Source of the DNA: Homalodisca vitripennis
Taxonomy: Eukaryota > Arthropoda > Insecta > Hemiptera > Cicadellidae
DNA length: 64,000 nucleotides
NCBI RefSeq assembly: GCF_021130785.1
Contig: NC_060208.1
Location: 50,594,501 to 50,658,500, forward strand
Reading direction: 5' to 3'
The notes under the pieces were generated by a model, which saw only the letters and a program-made list of their open reading frames with translations, was not told the origin of the DNA and did no database searches. This document shows, one piece after another, positions 25,161 to 38,539 of this stretch. Position 1 is the stretch's first letter; each line of letters begins with the position of its first letter. The position numbers and the translations under genes are program-made.

Positions 25161-28100
25161 CAGTGTTGTGAAACACACTAAAAAAAATCCTCAAGAGCAC
25201 AGTTTCACATTTTGAACATTACATTTATCTCTTTAAGGTAGTCCTCGCAATCGTTAATCGATTTCTCTCTATTTATTTATCATTTACTGTTATATTATTT
25301 AATACCTCTTTGTTTAAAACCTGTTCATAATTATGGATGATTAGAAAGGATAACATGACTTCGCACATTTCCTATAATTGTATGTAAACAAAAAGTAAAA
25401 CACTTCGTTTCAACTTCTTCGTGTGTAAGAAAGCTCTACACAAGGCTAAGCATACGACGCAAAGAACCAAAAGGGTCTGTACCTTATACCAGTTTAGACA
25501 AATTCATTATTGGTTTCTTTATTTTACATTACTTGCCGCGATACCACAGGAAGTGCCGATATTGATTTGTCCCGTCTTTCACCTTCTTTAGTGCATGTGG
25601 CGTGTGTTGTGTAGTGCAGTTTGTTCTGTGTGGTGACCAGTTTGGCTATACATGGTTATTTGACGTAAAAATTGTACTGTTATCAAGTTGCCTGAAAATC
25701 TTTGCTCCAATTTATAAAACTAGTGTTACTTATTTTTAACGTGTGATAATGGCAAATTTTAGTAATCCTCTTGTCCTGTCTAAGTATACAATACCTAATT
25801 AAAGGTGCTTAAATACGTTCTTGTAATGTTTTGTATTGAATTTCCTTTATTTTTGTTTTTTTTTCGTAAGTACTTAGAAAGACTCTGCCTTTAATGTGAA
25901 AGCAAGATACAATCTTAGATAGACAATAATGGATTCATTAATGACTGGAACAAGACGTAACGATCTTTTATTAACGTTATCCATACAAGGCCTGAATAGT
26001 TTTCAAATATTTTATTCAGAAGCTATGATAGTTTCTAGAGGTAATCCTCAGCCCGTCACTCACGCGTTGAAATAGACTGATTGATACTGCATCACAGTTT
26101 CCAATTTCATTTAAGCCTCTTTCGACTTTATACAATTTCTACGGGATATCGGATTTAAAAATAGACTTTTTATATTTTCATAGTGAAATAATTCAATTAT
26201 AAATTTCAACAGTTTGAAAACATTGTACATTACTTTGAAACAATTTAGGTAATTTATAATTTAATAGCGTAATTTTAAGAGGCAGTAACATAGATCCTAA
26301 TGTAATCCAAATAAAACAAAAGATATTTTATAAAGCTTTTTAAACAATTTTATTTTAAGCCAAAATACTGATTAAATGTTTGAACGTTTGCCCATGCTAC
26401 CAATTTAACTACTGGATAGTTTATTTAAATACAAGGTAGCAATACGCCACACCACACCACGAGTAACAGGCTTCACTAATGTTGATGTAAAATGTTGAGC
26501 TACTATGTCATATGTTCATGTTGAAACGTAATATGATTGTATAATGTTTCTTTTCAAATTTATTATTCTAGTGATTATCTCGTTGCCATCATATTACCCA
26601 TGAGACCTATGTAAAGATATTTGATAACGATAAACCAAATTCGATGGAATATTATGCACTATCATTTAACTCGATGTTGATTATATCAAAATGAAGTTTC
26701 ATGTTGACCTTATTAGGATCATTTAGTCGTCTACAACTGTACACAATATACATTTATTAAATACACCAGAATTTAAATAACGATACCCAATTTCTCGATT
26801 TATTTTTATTGAATAACCGTTATACTATAATTTATTGTATATTCTTAAAAATATATTTGTAATTAAACTGTTACATGAAATTAATGTTTTGTTAAATTTT
26901 CTCTTAAAACGTATTGTTACCAGAAATATTCAATACGGAAATATGGAATATGTACGATAAGTAGATGTTGGTATCGGTCTAATCACTTTATAGTCTATTT
27001 CTGACGTTCCTACTTTAGTAGCATACAAACTTCTCAACAGAAACATTAAGGTAAAACAGTAAGGTAAAAATATTAGCTTTAATGTGGTTAATACTGTTAG
27101 GGCAGATGCATTTGAAATTATAAAAAATACGAACTTAAGGAATTTGGTTATAAACATAATTTATACTAATAAAACTCTGTTTTACTTAAAATGTTTATTT
27201 TAACTTTATATAGTAACTGGCCATTTTAAGCTAACTGTTGGATATTCAATTTTGTTATAAAAGTTTCAGAATTAGATCTGAAAATATCATTGTTAGTGTA
27301 CTAAAAATCTGATCATTATCAACCATGCCATTAATAATGAGAGCAGGAAAATTATTACAAATATATTCTTATCAGTTATTATGAATTGGTTGGCATTTAT
27401 AGAACATTGTGTATTTTACTCTGCTATTGTTCAATAATACGAGTACTTTACTTTCTCAATAATGTTGAAATGTTCGTGAAATGTGGTTTATTTCGTATTA
27501 ATCGTTGATCATCGTTCAATAATTTAATTTTGCTTTAGTTTGTGACATTTCCAGTTCGTTAATATTTTTACCTTTGATATTTAAATTAAAAACTCCAATG
27601 TTATGTGTGGACCGACTGCAACAATTAATTTTAATCTCTTCAGTCTCAATATTCATTCATAATAATGACCACTGGCAGCATTATTGTGGTTGCAGTAGTA
27701 CGAGGCTTGTACGAAACCAAACTTGTTTCAATGCAGATTTACGATCAAACACTGATAACTAACAAAGTGTGTCTAGTCCACACATTACCAATAAAAATAA
27801 CTATGTAAACGTTTAAACACTGAAACTATTAAATTAATAAAAGAAACAAATACCTAGAGTTCTTAGTAATTAAATGATTCTGCTAACAGTCAATGTTCCA
27901 TTCTACAGAATTAAATGGTATTCAGTGATTGGCGTTTAAGGCAACGTCTCGCAGATTCATGGCAAAACCCTCTATGATTGTGAAGTGGAGGGTGATTGGT
28001 GTATAGTCTAAGCCTCAGATAATTTAACTGTAAAATATTGAGGTTAGCACTGGTCCATCCTCTTTACCAATTACAACAGAGATGTGTATTCTGTACTTGA

Positions 28101-31100
28101 AGACCAGTTAAAATCTGGCCCTACAAGAAATTCACTCCAAATGTCATCCTCCAGGTTTACAATAATTCTATAAACGGACTTATCCACTCTCCCATCTCTT
28201 ATATCTAGAGAATTTCTAGACATTTTGTGTGCGGGTCTTCAACATACACCGGGTAGTTCGGATGTAACCATCAAAATTAGATTTCGATATTTCCAGTATA
28301 TATAAACCAGATTTGAATTGTAGCAAGTTATTATTATACGCCGATTGCTATGTATGATTTCATTATATAAGACAACTTATAACAAGCAATACAAGTTTAT
28401 ATAAAAAGACTGCATAGTTTTACAACTTTTTTATGCGGGTTAACATTTCAGTGATATTATAAAAACTATATTTTCAAATGAATCGCTACAAACATGAGTT
28501 TAGTAGACATTTTTGAAAATAAATATGTTCAACAACCAGCTGTTACGTATAGAAGACATGATGTGGCGTTTACAATTGGGAATTTAATAAGTATTAATAG
28601 ATTAATTTACTTTAATGTAGCCTAAGGTAAATATTAGGCTAATTGACTACAACTAATCTTAATTTACATCATAATATTGGGATTAAATAAGTTAACACGA
28701 ATAATTGTACGATTTTCTATAGTTAAATACCCTTTAATTATGCATAAGATATATGAAATAGATAACAAACTAATTGTGTTTTATCTTATAATCTTCCATC
28801 ACTGTCTTTAATGAACGTTATATATACCTCTTCATTTATTTCATAAGCAATTTATTTATTTATTTACTTATTGTTTAATGTGATCAATTAATCAAAAAAA
28901 TACGAATAATCCAATTAACAACCTCCTTGATTTATATTAATTATCTTCTATAATAAGTCAAACTAAGCAAAGTTTTTGTCTCTAAACACACTAATAATTC
29001 TAAACCCATTAGCCTAGTGTGGGACCATTAACAGAGCAACGCGGGAGTCACAAATTACTTTGTAATGGCTGTGGTAATAATTTGGCTGCTGTACAAGCTT
29101 CAGCACCGTATCGGACCTTATATTCCCTACTACAATCTTTACCTCATTCATTGCTGACAACAAATGTCATTAGAGTATAGTATGGTTAAAAGTAAGGAAC
29201 CTAACTTAAACATTTCTAGTAGATTGAAGTTGATTAAACTATGAGATTGAAGTAGGTGTATACATTATACTACAACATTAATACTCAAAATATCTTCCTT
29301 TCAGTTCTGAATTCACACACGATATTCTTAAAATTAAACTAAACAACCTACTTTCTTCTGAAATATAATTTTAAAATATGAAATATATTATTCATTATTT
29401 AGCAATGAATCATTTCAAAAAAGTAATATTTAATAATATATTAAGAATAATAAATAACGTTTAAAATATACATAAAGTAAAAACAAAATAAAATAATAAA
29501 AATTGTAATAAATATGGAACGAGTCTTCTCGCAATAGTTATTCAACCGTATAAAAGTACATCGTCATATATTACTGATAATTCAAAAAATCTTAAATATA
29601 GTTGAAAAAGTAACTTAAATATTATATTGTCACATAGCTATCTTTGTTTTCATTGGGAATTAGATTAATTTCACAGCACTAGCAAACAATAATTACATAA
29701 TGAAAGTAATGACAGTCAAACATCTAAGTTTCAGAGTATGTATTAATCTCCAAACCGCCTTGTGTTGCCTCACCGCCCTCGTAGAACAATCAAAATAATT
29801 TATTAATATTATTGCTAATTTATTACTATAGTTTGATTCACCATACGAGTTTTATAATTTCTCTATTATTCTTTAGCATTTTAATGCATCCATTTTTATG
29901 TTTGTGATTCCAATTCACATTATATGGAATGATATAATTTTATTTTATAATCCACGCCTATTAATAGTATGTTTTATTTATGTTAAGGTAGATCATTACT
30001 CTAAAATTATTTTATGTGATGTGTACAGGTATATATGTATACAAATATAACATTTATGAACACATATGGCGCTTTATATTTTTTTCTTTTACACTAAAGT
30101 TTTGTTTAGATATCGTAAAGTTGTATTATTATTGAAATCACTTATACTTGAACTAAGGTTGCTATTTGTATGGCATACTATATTTTAGTCCTTTCACTTA
30201 GATTTTTTCGTTATTTTACATCAACCTAAACACTGATATAATTTAGGTTATGCTCCACTTGGTAGTACCTACAGTGTGTCATATTCCTATTTAGAAATGT
30301 GTTTTACTGTTGAATAAAAATTGTACTATGCAGTTTATTTTTATGAAATCAGCCTATCACTTCGTTTAACACTGAAATATTAAATATATATTAAGTAGTA
30401 GTATATTAATATAAATATTATTATTATTATTATTAAGTACTATACTAATGTTTATGCCTTAGTTAAAATTGCATTTATTAGTAAATTCATGAAGTAGTTA
30501 TTAAGATGTACTACTTAAATTTTGAGCGCACCCCTATACTCAAACCTACTGTCCTTTATAAACTGTTTATAGCCTATTACCTCAACAGTTCTGCAGTGCA
30601 TAGTTTGTTTTAGATTAATTACTTTTGGACGAACTTATTCCTGTCCCTTATAGTTTCATTTTCATCATTCCTTTAATAAAAGTTTGCAGTTTATTTCAGC
30701 AGCATAACGCTTTCATTATTGCGTGTATGCATGATTTATTTTTACGCTACTGTTATGTTTGTGCATAGGTTTTTAGTATTTGTTGGGGGTTCAAACATTC
30801 GCTAATCAATTATAGAAGTTTTCTGTATCAAAGAGTTAGTTTAACGAAATAAACTTTTGAACCCAATATATAGTAATATTTATTATTGCTAGCGGACGTC
30901 AACTGTGGTGAAGTAAAGCTGATATTTTACGTCTCTCATTGTTCGTAGTATATACTACTTAAACTGTAAGGTTATTATAACGCATAGATACAGTATAATG
31001 TTAAAACAATTTGGAGTGTATATCTAAATCACTGGATGTATTAAAAATATCATTCCATAATTGTTCCTTAAAATCCTTAATATTGTTTTTCTTTGGATTT

Positions 31101-32658
31101 ATCTTATCCTGTATCACATGTTTGAAATATTATTAATCTTTAGTGTGCATTATAAATGTGGTGCTTTTTTGTAGTAACCTCCGCTATCAATAACCCAATA
31201 TCTACGCCTGATCTCGTAGTTATCAATGTATCAACCATAACTAAAAATGAACACATAATACTTATCATCAACTGTTAAAGTAATCGTAAATTTTTACCCA
31301 ATCACATTGCTTGTAGGAGGTATAGGATAAAATAGATCTTAATCCTCGTAATCGTAGGTGATAAAGAGAGAGAACCACACTCTAGATTGTTACTTATTAA
31401 AAATGTATGTTCTAGCTAATTTAACACTTTAAATAATTCTATTGTTTATCGATAATGTATGTTAAAATATAAAAAAATGTCACTTTATTCTGAAATAATA
31501 GTTAACGATACAGTTTGAAATTTTGTAACTATGCAATGAAGCATCGCAGGATATTGTAAAGGGTTTCAGTTTACAGAATATTAATATGTTCAGATCAGGA
31601 GTCGTGATTATCTAGTTAGCTTTCATAGACAGATGGTTAATGAAGGTTAATACCCGATATAAATAGTATAAACGATAAGTTGCACGTTTCCCAACTACGA
31701 GAGTTCCGATAATTCTCGAAATAGAAATAGTAAAATTTGAATAAGTATCAGTCGCAATTATTTTAAACACAAAGGATAGTGAATATAATTTCCATAAAAC
31801 ATCAATTAAAAGTCATTTAGACGAGTTTTAAAACACATTGTTCTCTCAACTATTGTCAGAAATTACCGTATTATGGAGACTTGCGGTTAAGTTTTCCTCT
31901 AGCTCCTGCACATCTCCCCACACCATCCACCCCCTCCCACCCACAACTCCAGAACTCTTATCGGGATGTAAGGATGACTGATGGTCTTGTTTACTTTCAC
32001 CGCTGTCAGTCCTTCTCATCCTTTACTAGTGCAGTCTCTGAGTTTTGAAATTCTTCAAAGGAAATTGGCCATGAATGTTCTCAACAAAAACTTATAAAGA
32101 ATGTTCAATAATCACTGCACATTACGAAAAGTTATATTGAGTGGCTATCGTAAAGGATAGCTTACGTAGTTCTTACATTTTCAAATTAATTCTAATACTT
32201 ATTATGATGAGATTTTTTATGGCTAGCCAAAAATATAGCCAGAAATAGGATTGTATTGTATATTATAACGTTTTTAAAGTAAAATTTTTAGTTTCAACAT
32301 GAAACGTATCGATTTATTAGTTGGTATTTTGTCTCCACAATCATTAATAATTGGTTTTAATACTTTATAAATCTATAAAGTATAAATAAGTATAAATGAT
32401 ATCATTTGGCAATTAAGTCCTATTTTATAGATATTTAGTCCCTTTTACACATTTGGTCCATTTAGTGGCACTGAGAAACAGAGTAAACCTAATAAGAAGA
32501 CACTTTTAAACTCTGCTTTTAAGGTGCTTATGATAAGATAACCTGATTATGGCTTGTTAAATAACCAATAATTATTCATAATATTTACATAATATCTCAA
32601 AAATTTAGTTTAAGAAAAAATCGCTTTCCAAAGCATTAATTCATGTAGAATTTGGATC
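25161..32658. other. Long AT-rich non-coding stretch
   Basis: About 7.5 kb with no recognisable gene, RNA or named element. It contains a short (TTA)n at about 30417-30436 and a C-rich segment near 31905-31960 (CCACCCCCTCCCACCC). Undetected small exons cannot be excluded. Confidence 0.45.
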
Positions 32659-32775
32659 CAGCGGTTCTCAACCTGTGTGAAGCCCGCTCTTCCCTGGGGA
32701 AACGTATAGGTGTGAATAATAGGAAATTGCTGGGGAACACGGCTCACAAGCGAATCTTGGAATGCTTACTTGTCG
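32659..32775 (+). mobile_element. hAT-like transposon terminus
   Basis: Starts CAGCGGTTCTCAACCTGTG, a classic terminal sequence of hAT elements of the SPIN/Charlie kind, and continues with CCCTGGGGAAACG and TTGCTGGGGAACACGG. hAT elements make 8-bp target duplications; the preceding 8 bases are TTTGGATC. No matching inverted end (GGTTGAGAACCGCTG type) was found nearby, so it is a one-ended fragment. The short frame through it is not a gene. Confidence 0.5.
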
Positions 32776-33183
32776 GTTTGCTTATTGTGTTATTCTTGTC
32801 ACTTGCATGGTTTGTTAGTAGTGCTCCAGCTTGGTAGTCCAGTAAACATAAAAAGGAGGACAGACATGTTATTTGCTGTTATATTAGGCGTAACAATGAC
32901 CAAATCACTGCAAAATAAAAGACAGTTTATATAAATATATATGAATGCATTTTAATGCACAAAAACTGCTCTTCTTGGAATTAAATTCTTGGAGGAATAA
33001 TAAACCAAATAAACCTAACTGGTACCCGTAATAATATTTTCTCACCCGTAACCACCTCCCGCGCCTTGGCTGTTAGTAAAATTTTCATTTCACGCATTAT
33101 TAATTACCTCTTCCGTGCAATACATCTATTTTAAATGTAACCTATTTTAAATTAAATTTGTAAATATTAAAGTAAATTACCTG

Positions 33184-33825
33184 TGATAATGTTTTAGTTG
33201 CATGATTGATATGTGGATAGGTTGTGGTAACGCCCTTCTGTCAAGATCATAGAAGTTATCGTGATTATAAGTTGTCTCAATAAATGGCTATTCCCGTCGC
33301 GATGTTATTTTCGGCGATTTCAATTATTTCAACTTGGAATACTTACTCTTCTACAAGTATTATTCTTCATGTTATATATTGATATAATCTTAAATTTTGC
33401 TACTAGAGCTGCAATATCGTCTGAAGCTGTGCTTGTGAGTCGACATCAACGTGAAGTGAAGTCAATTTTTAAGTTTGATTAAGATCGTAGGAAAATTTCA
33501 GAGAACATTGGAAAAAATAAGCCCACACCTCAGAAATAATGTTAGTTCATTATTATTATATTTTAGAATAGAATAGATTAGAAACACGTCTTTACTGAGG
33601 AAAAATTAGGACCGTATGGTCCTTTCTTACATGTAACTCTATTGTATCTATTTTGTCATTAATTTAGCAGTTATATTTGTATGTAACATCTAAAAGTAGG
33701 GCTTCTAATTTTTATTTGCAATTACAACTTTTACAATTAAACTTATAAGTTAACTTTTCAATATTGAGTATTTATTACTACTACCTCACAGAACCCCAAC
33801 CCAACGTGTTTTTCCATTTGGTTCA
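33184..33825 (+). mobile_element. Solo LTR related to 653-1242
   Basis: Collinear by eye with the LTR at 653-1242: shared GTTGTGG, CCGTCGCGA..TGTT, GGCGA, CAGAGAACATTGGA, GCCCACACCTCAGA, CATCTAAAAGT and GAGTATTTATTACTAC. It ends near GGTTCA (33825). An unrelated insertion at about 33560-33650 interrupts it. No internal region follows, so it reads as a solo LTR. Confidence 0.5.
33560..33650 (-). mobile_element. Short LINE/SINE 3' end nested in the solo LTR
   Basis: On the minus strand this reads through a small hairpin, GGACC.TACGGTCC, into AGTAAAGACGTGTTTC and a (TCTAT)n-like tail ending TCTATTCTATTCTAAAA, as the 3' ends of some non-LTR elements do. It is absent at the corresponding place of the LTR at 653-1242. 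Confidence 0.35.
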
Positions 33826-34207
33826 CAATGATGTCATATGACTTAGACGTTTAAATTCCTATTCTGCTAGAAGTTTTCGAAAGGAACACGAGAAAGATAA
33901 TAAAGATACGTCTTCAATGCATATAATCAACAAACTTAAAGACAGTATCACGGATATACACAGTATCAATTTAATTTACAGTATTTTTTACATGTAAGGA
34001 CAGAAACCTAAAAAATTACGTTGACAAGAGATATATTTAAAACTGGTGACGCAGGACTGGTTTCTACTGTGGGGTACTCAGAGAAGTCACACCTCATGAG
34101 AATGTAGAGAGGCTCCCTCAGTTGAATATATATATATATTAAATTCTATCTGCCAAATGGCTTACTTACTAATCACTGTGTCGAATAGAAGAAAACAAAA
34201 CTATTTT

Positions 34208-34256
34208 TCACTTCTATTTTTCGGGGGATTTAATACCCCCGTCTTCAGGAAGTTTT
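34208..34256 (-). ncRNA. Hammerhead-like motif, element unknown
   Basis: On the minus strand: ACTTC, then CTGAAGA, one base, stem GGGGG, an 8-base loop, CCCCC, GAAA, three bases, then GAAGT pairing with ACTTC. CTGANGA, stem II and GAAA are the core of a hammerhead ribozyme, and the outer pair would be stem I; stem III is nearly absent. The same layout with different stems occurs at 37134-37178. Confidence 0.3.
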
Positions 34257-34655
34257 AAATAAAAATTAATACTAAATTATAACACGTAAGAATTAAGAAA
34301 ACATAAATGTAAACACAGTGCATAACATTTGATAAGTCCAGCTGACGTGAAATACTTTTAATTCAATCTTGTTGGAACAGTTGATTTTTACAAAGGATGG
34401 AATACAACTTGTAATTTATGACAAATTTTGAATGTATTAAAATTATTAAAAAAGTTATCTTAAATTTAGACCAAATGGATAATTTGATGTGCTTGCTCCA
34501 TGTGCTTTAATTTTAATCTGTTGTAGTTTTCATCAGGGCATTGTGGTAGTTGGTATATATTCCTTTTAATTTAAAACACTCTTCAATTTTGTCTTGTTTA
34601 TGTTCTAGACAATGTCTTGCCAATGGTTTATCTTCATATTTATGGAAAATGTGTG

Positions 34656-34681
34656 ATATATATATATATATATATATATAT
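34656..34681. repeat. (TA)n microsatellite, short
   Basis: A 26-base alternating AT run. No gene is seen in its surroundings from 33830 to 36370 apart from the motif at 34.2 kb. Confidence 0.8.
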
Positions 34682-36379
34682 GCCTTTATATCTTTTTGTC
34701 GATTACTTTTTGTAAGTCAAGGAGTGTAGACAAATTTCAGTTTCATTGTATCGGTGTTTATTCCTTTATACATGTTTTTTCTATGGTGATATATTCATTT
34801 GTGACACAAACATCAAAAACCATTTTCCGTTGTATATGTGTATTGGAGTTCCCACTGTAAGAAAAAAATTAAATATATTAGTTTTTAACACATGCCCTCA
34901 TGTCAAACGTGGCATATACTTCGTATTAAATTCGAAGTGTCATGTTTTAACATTAGCAGCTCGTCTCGGAAAGCACAGTACGAGTTGCGAGTAGAGGCCT
35001 TGAAGAAAAGTCTGCAGTTGTTTCAGTCAGACTGAGTTAGTATATATAATAACAGATCATTGGAGCTAGATGATGATACACCGATCCATCTAATCAATTC
35101 CTCACCTCATTTTTTGATGAAAATCTTTTCTTCGTCCAAGCGTATTCTCAAAATAGCAGATAAATGTCTATAAATGTAGATACGATCAGTTACGTAGATG
35201 AAAATATATAATCCCTGTAATCTACATATCTGTACAAACGCTTTCAAAACACATTTTATATTTATATTAACGCTTTCCACTCATATTTAAGACATTGAAG
35301 GAGGAAGTAAAGAACAGTTCAAGGAAATCCGATTTCAATACCGTAACCATTTCAAAGAACATCGGTGTACTCAACTTGCTTTGATGAGTAAAAATATAGC
35401 AAATTATTTTGTAAAGGGCAGTGAAATGTGATACTCAATATAATTTCCATTGAGACTGCGTTAAAATAATACTTAAAATATTATTCCCAATATTTAATGT
35501 AAAGAGGTTTTATTTAATGTATTCCACCAAAATTATAAATGATAAATTAAGTTTTTCTCTTTTAATTTTATTGAATATGAAAGTGTTTATACAATTAGAA
35601 CATAAATATGTACTCTCTTAAGACTGATTTGTTTTGGAATGCTTTCAAATATCGCTGATATGCACCAGACTTTGCAGCTCCCAGGTTTTACACAAAACCT
35701 TTAAAAGATTATCCTGAAGCATATTAGTCTGGGAAGGAGATATACCTATTTTTGATGTTCTGCGTAACATCCGATAGAGAGAACTAGGTCATTAGATGTC
35801 AATTTGCTGGAATTTAAAGATAATTCTTTATGCTTTAATCGACAAATCATTTTTATTTCACCAGACAAAAATGTATAAACATGCAAATGGAGTTGGTCGT
35901 GATCTTTTCATGAAATCTTATCTCACAAGTAGAAAATAGTTGAGATAGGTTTAAATGAGATAAAGAGGTCAAACTTAAAATATTTGAGCAAAATTAATAT
36001 AGTATCGAAACTGCCCATTGTGTACGTCTTTCTTTTTAACTTTGCTATGAGCAGCCACTGACCACAGACAGATGTGTATAGAGAGATATGACCTATGTCT
36101 CAAATATGTACTCCCACATTGTATACTGTAAAGACAGTTTTTTTAATCCTGTGTACATTATTGGTTTTGTTTTCACGAGACTTTGTTTAGGAGTATTGTG
36201 TGTTATAAATGCGATTTAATGTTGTACTTTCCACCTACTCTTCTAATTTTCCCCGATACTCAACCAGCAAATAAAAAACCAGTAATAAAATCAAAGACCT
36301 TAAGAGCTCAAATTTTAAGTTAACTAAACACACTAATCATTTAAAGTTTTTTCATAAATGTAAGGTTGAAAACCTTATG

Positions 36380-37235
36380 CATATAGGGTTAACTCTAAAA
36401 ACTCCTGTTTATTGTATAGGTGAGACAAAAAGACCATTAAACGTAAGGATAAAAGTATACAAAGAAAACACGAGAAAGGGTCTCAGAGAAATGTCAAAAA
36501 TTGCACACCATTGTTGGTCCAAAGACCATTACATGAATTAGGATAAAGCCAACATAATACATCGGGAACTACATTTTATTTAAAAGGAAATGAATACAGG
36601 CAACGTACATTAAATTGGCAGACCAACCAAACAGTCAACCATCAGTCGACATTATGCCGCTTTGGTTCCCAATTCTAAAAAATGAATTAAAATAAAACCT
36701 AAGTTAAGTTATCAAACGGATCATATATTTGTAATGAACCAATGCAGAGTCACAGTATGGTTTTAACAAGTTCATCTAGCATGAACCAATAATAATAATA
36801 TTAAAAAAAAATAAAAAAACCCATTCTTTTCCCCCTTTCATTTTATTTCCGTTATCTTGTTTCTGCCGTGATGATTGCCATTTGCTATTGGCCTCTGGTC
36901 TGTCGTAGGTGGTTGGTAGACGAATACAGACGTATAGTGACCTGTACTCTATAGTTCAGTTTTAATGATTAGTGTTGTGAATAATTATTTATTAAGTGCA
37001 TGTTTTAGAGTTAGTGAAGTTGACACACAATATGGTGGTTGTGATTCCTGACTTAGGCGTGTCACAACGCTTTGCTATGACTTGTTTATTTTAACATAGT
37101 TTGCAATTATGTATTAAGTTAGTTGTTTACCTGAAGAAGAGATCGGATTTCAGATCTCGAAACGTAGTGTTACTGAATTTTTGTTTCACTGAACGATGGC
37201 AAATGCCCGGAAAACATCCTGTTTCCTCGATACAG
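36380..37235 (+). pseudogene. Penelope-like retroelement, 3' remnant
   Basis: A frame around 36395-36660 reads TPVYCIGETKRPLNVRIKVY and, further on, SKIAHHCW, then DKANIIHRELHF. This matches the C-terminal GIY-YIG endonuclease region of Penelope-like elements (Y.GET.R....R...H) followed by the conserved W.KA.I.HRE....K stretch. At least three in-frame stops interrupt it, so it is dead. The non-coding tail continues past a hammerhead-like motif (37134-37178) to about 37235, where GGCAAATGCCCGGAAAA resembles Penelope element ends. The reverse transcriptase part upstream was not recognised. Confidence 0.55.
37134..37178 (+). ncRNA. Hammerhead-like motif of the Penelope-like remnant
   Basis: TTTAC, CTGAAGA, one base, GAGATC, an 8-base loop, GATCTC, GAAAC, GTA. 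Stem II is a perfect 6-bp pair and the core words CTGANGA and GAAA are present; TAC/GTA gives a short outer stem. Hammerhead ribozymes are known in Penelope-like elements. Stem III and the cleavage triplet cannot be assigned clearly. Confidence 0.4.
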
Positions 37236-38506
37236 ATACATACTTAAAATTGACATGTTCAACCATTACTATGTGTTTTCTGCACAAACACATTCGAGTT
37301 GATCACCGTTCAATAAAAACATGTGGTGAACAAAATGTATAGATAAATTTCAGTTTATTTATAGAATATTTACTGACTTATATTTTTATTGCGCAAAACA
37401 ATTTAGCTAATTTTAAACAGTAGATTCAAAACTTACAATGTTAAAATAGAAGATTTCGTTTGTTGAATTTGGTTTATAGAAAGTATAATATCCTTTTTTA
37501 AATTTTACTTCAGATTTCCTGAAATATTGAGAACGCATGGTATTTTAACAAGAAATAGGAACTCTTTCCTGAAAGAAACTACACACTTTGATATAATATG
37601 AAATATTATAAATGTTACGCTTTATTATATTATTAAATAATAACACAATAACATTTACGGCAATGACGAAGAACGTACCAAGATTCAAAAGCGATTTATG
37701 ATATAATCCATTAATAGTTGCAGTAAGCTAAGTCTTTCTCCAGTTTCTTTCTGAAGCTAGAATTTTGTGTCGAATGTGAATATTTTACTGTGTTCCATTG
37801 AAAAGTGAAACAGACGATAATTTCCCTAGAGTGAATACAGTTGCTTGAATTAAACAGTTAAAATATGCCAACCCCACGGTGATACTCTAGTGCTAGAGCT
37901 TCAGTATGAGAATATGGTGTAATCAGAGACAATCGTCGGATATTTGTATTGCTATAAATGTAGAATAATTTATAGAGCTATGAATGTTGCTTTATAATGA
38001 TGAACAATCACATTTCATCACATAGTATTTTATAATTGTAAATAACAAATAAAATGCCAACAATAAAATTGTAAAAAGTTGCCAACTACTTTATGTTTAA
38101 AATACAGTATATCATTTTAAATTACAGTAACAAATAAACATTTTGTATAGTATCTTGGAATTAATATGCATGTGCAAAGTTAATTGAAGCCAGGTTGTTT
38201 TTTAAGTAAATAGATAAGACCTTATAGCATTACACATTAATACAGCTTTACTTCAGAAGTAAAATCTGAAAGCATTTGAGAATATTACTTACTAGTTACA
38301 AATACTGTCTAAGTTCAACAAAGCATTTGAAGTCGTATATTCCTACAGTTTTTCTCCAAAAGTAAAATTAAAAAGCATTTAAGAACTTTTCTTTTACGGG
38401 ACAAAATTATTGGAACTACAAATATTCATCTATATATTATTAAACATTATAGCCTCGAATGTAGCTTACTGCAAACAGTTTTGTTGTAATTTGCTAATGA
38501 CATTAA
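37236..38506. other. AT-rich DNA, no gene seen
   Basis: No gene or repeat was recognised between the Penelope-like remnant and the 24-bp direct repeat at 38507. Confidence 0.5.
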
Positions 38507-38530
38507 TTATTATACATGACAATGAGTTTT
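38507..38530. repeat. 24-bp direct repeat, left copy
   Basis: The 24 bases, including TATACATGACAATGAG, recur exactly at 39572-39595. The pair brackets the pseudogene 38540-39218. Confidence 0.9.
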
Positions 38531-38539
38531 TGACAAACA

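Noticed and set aside
34500..34640. Minus-strand stretch reading KYEDKPLARHCLEHKQDKIEE
   Set aside because: Faintly like the end of a GIY-YIG region near the hammerhead-like motif, but too short and interrupted to assign.
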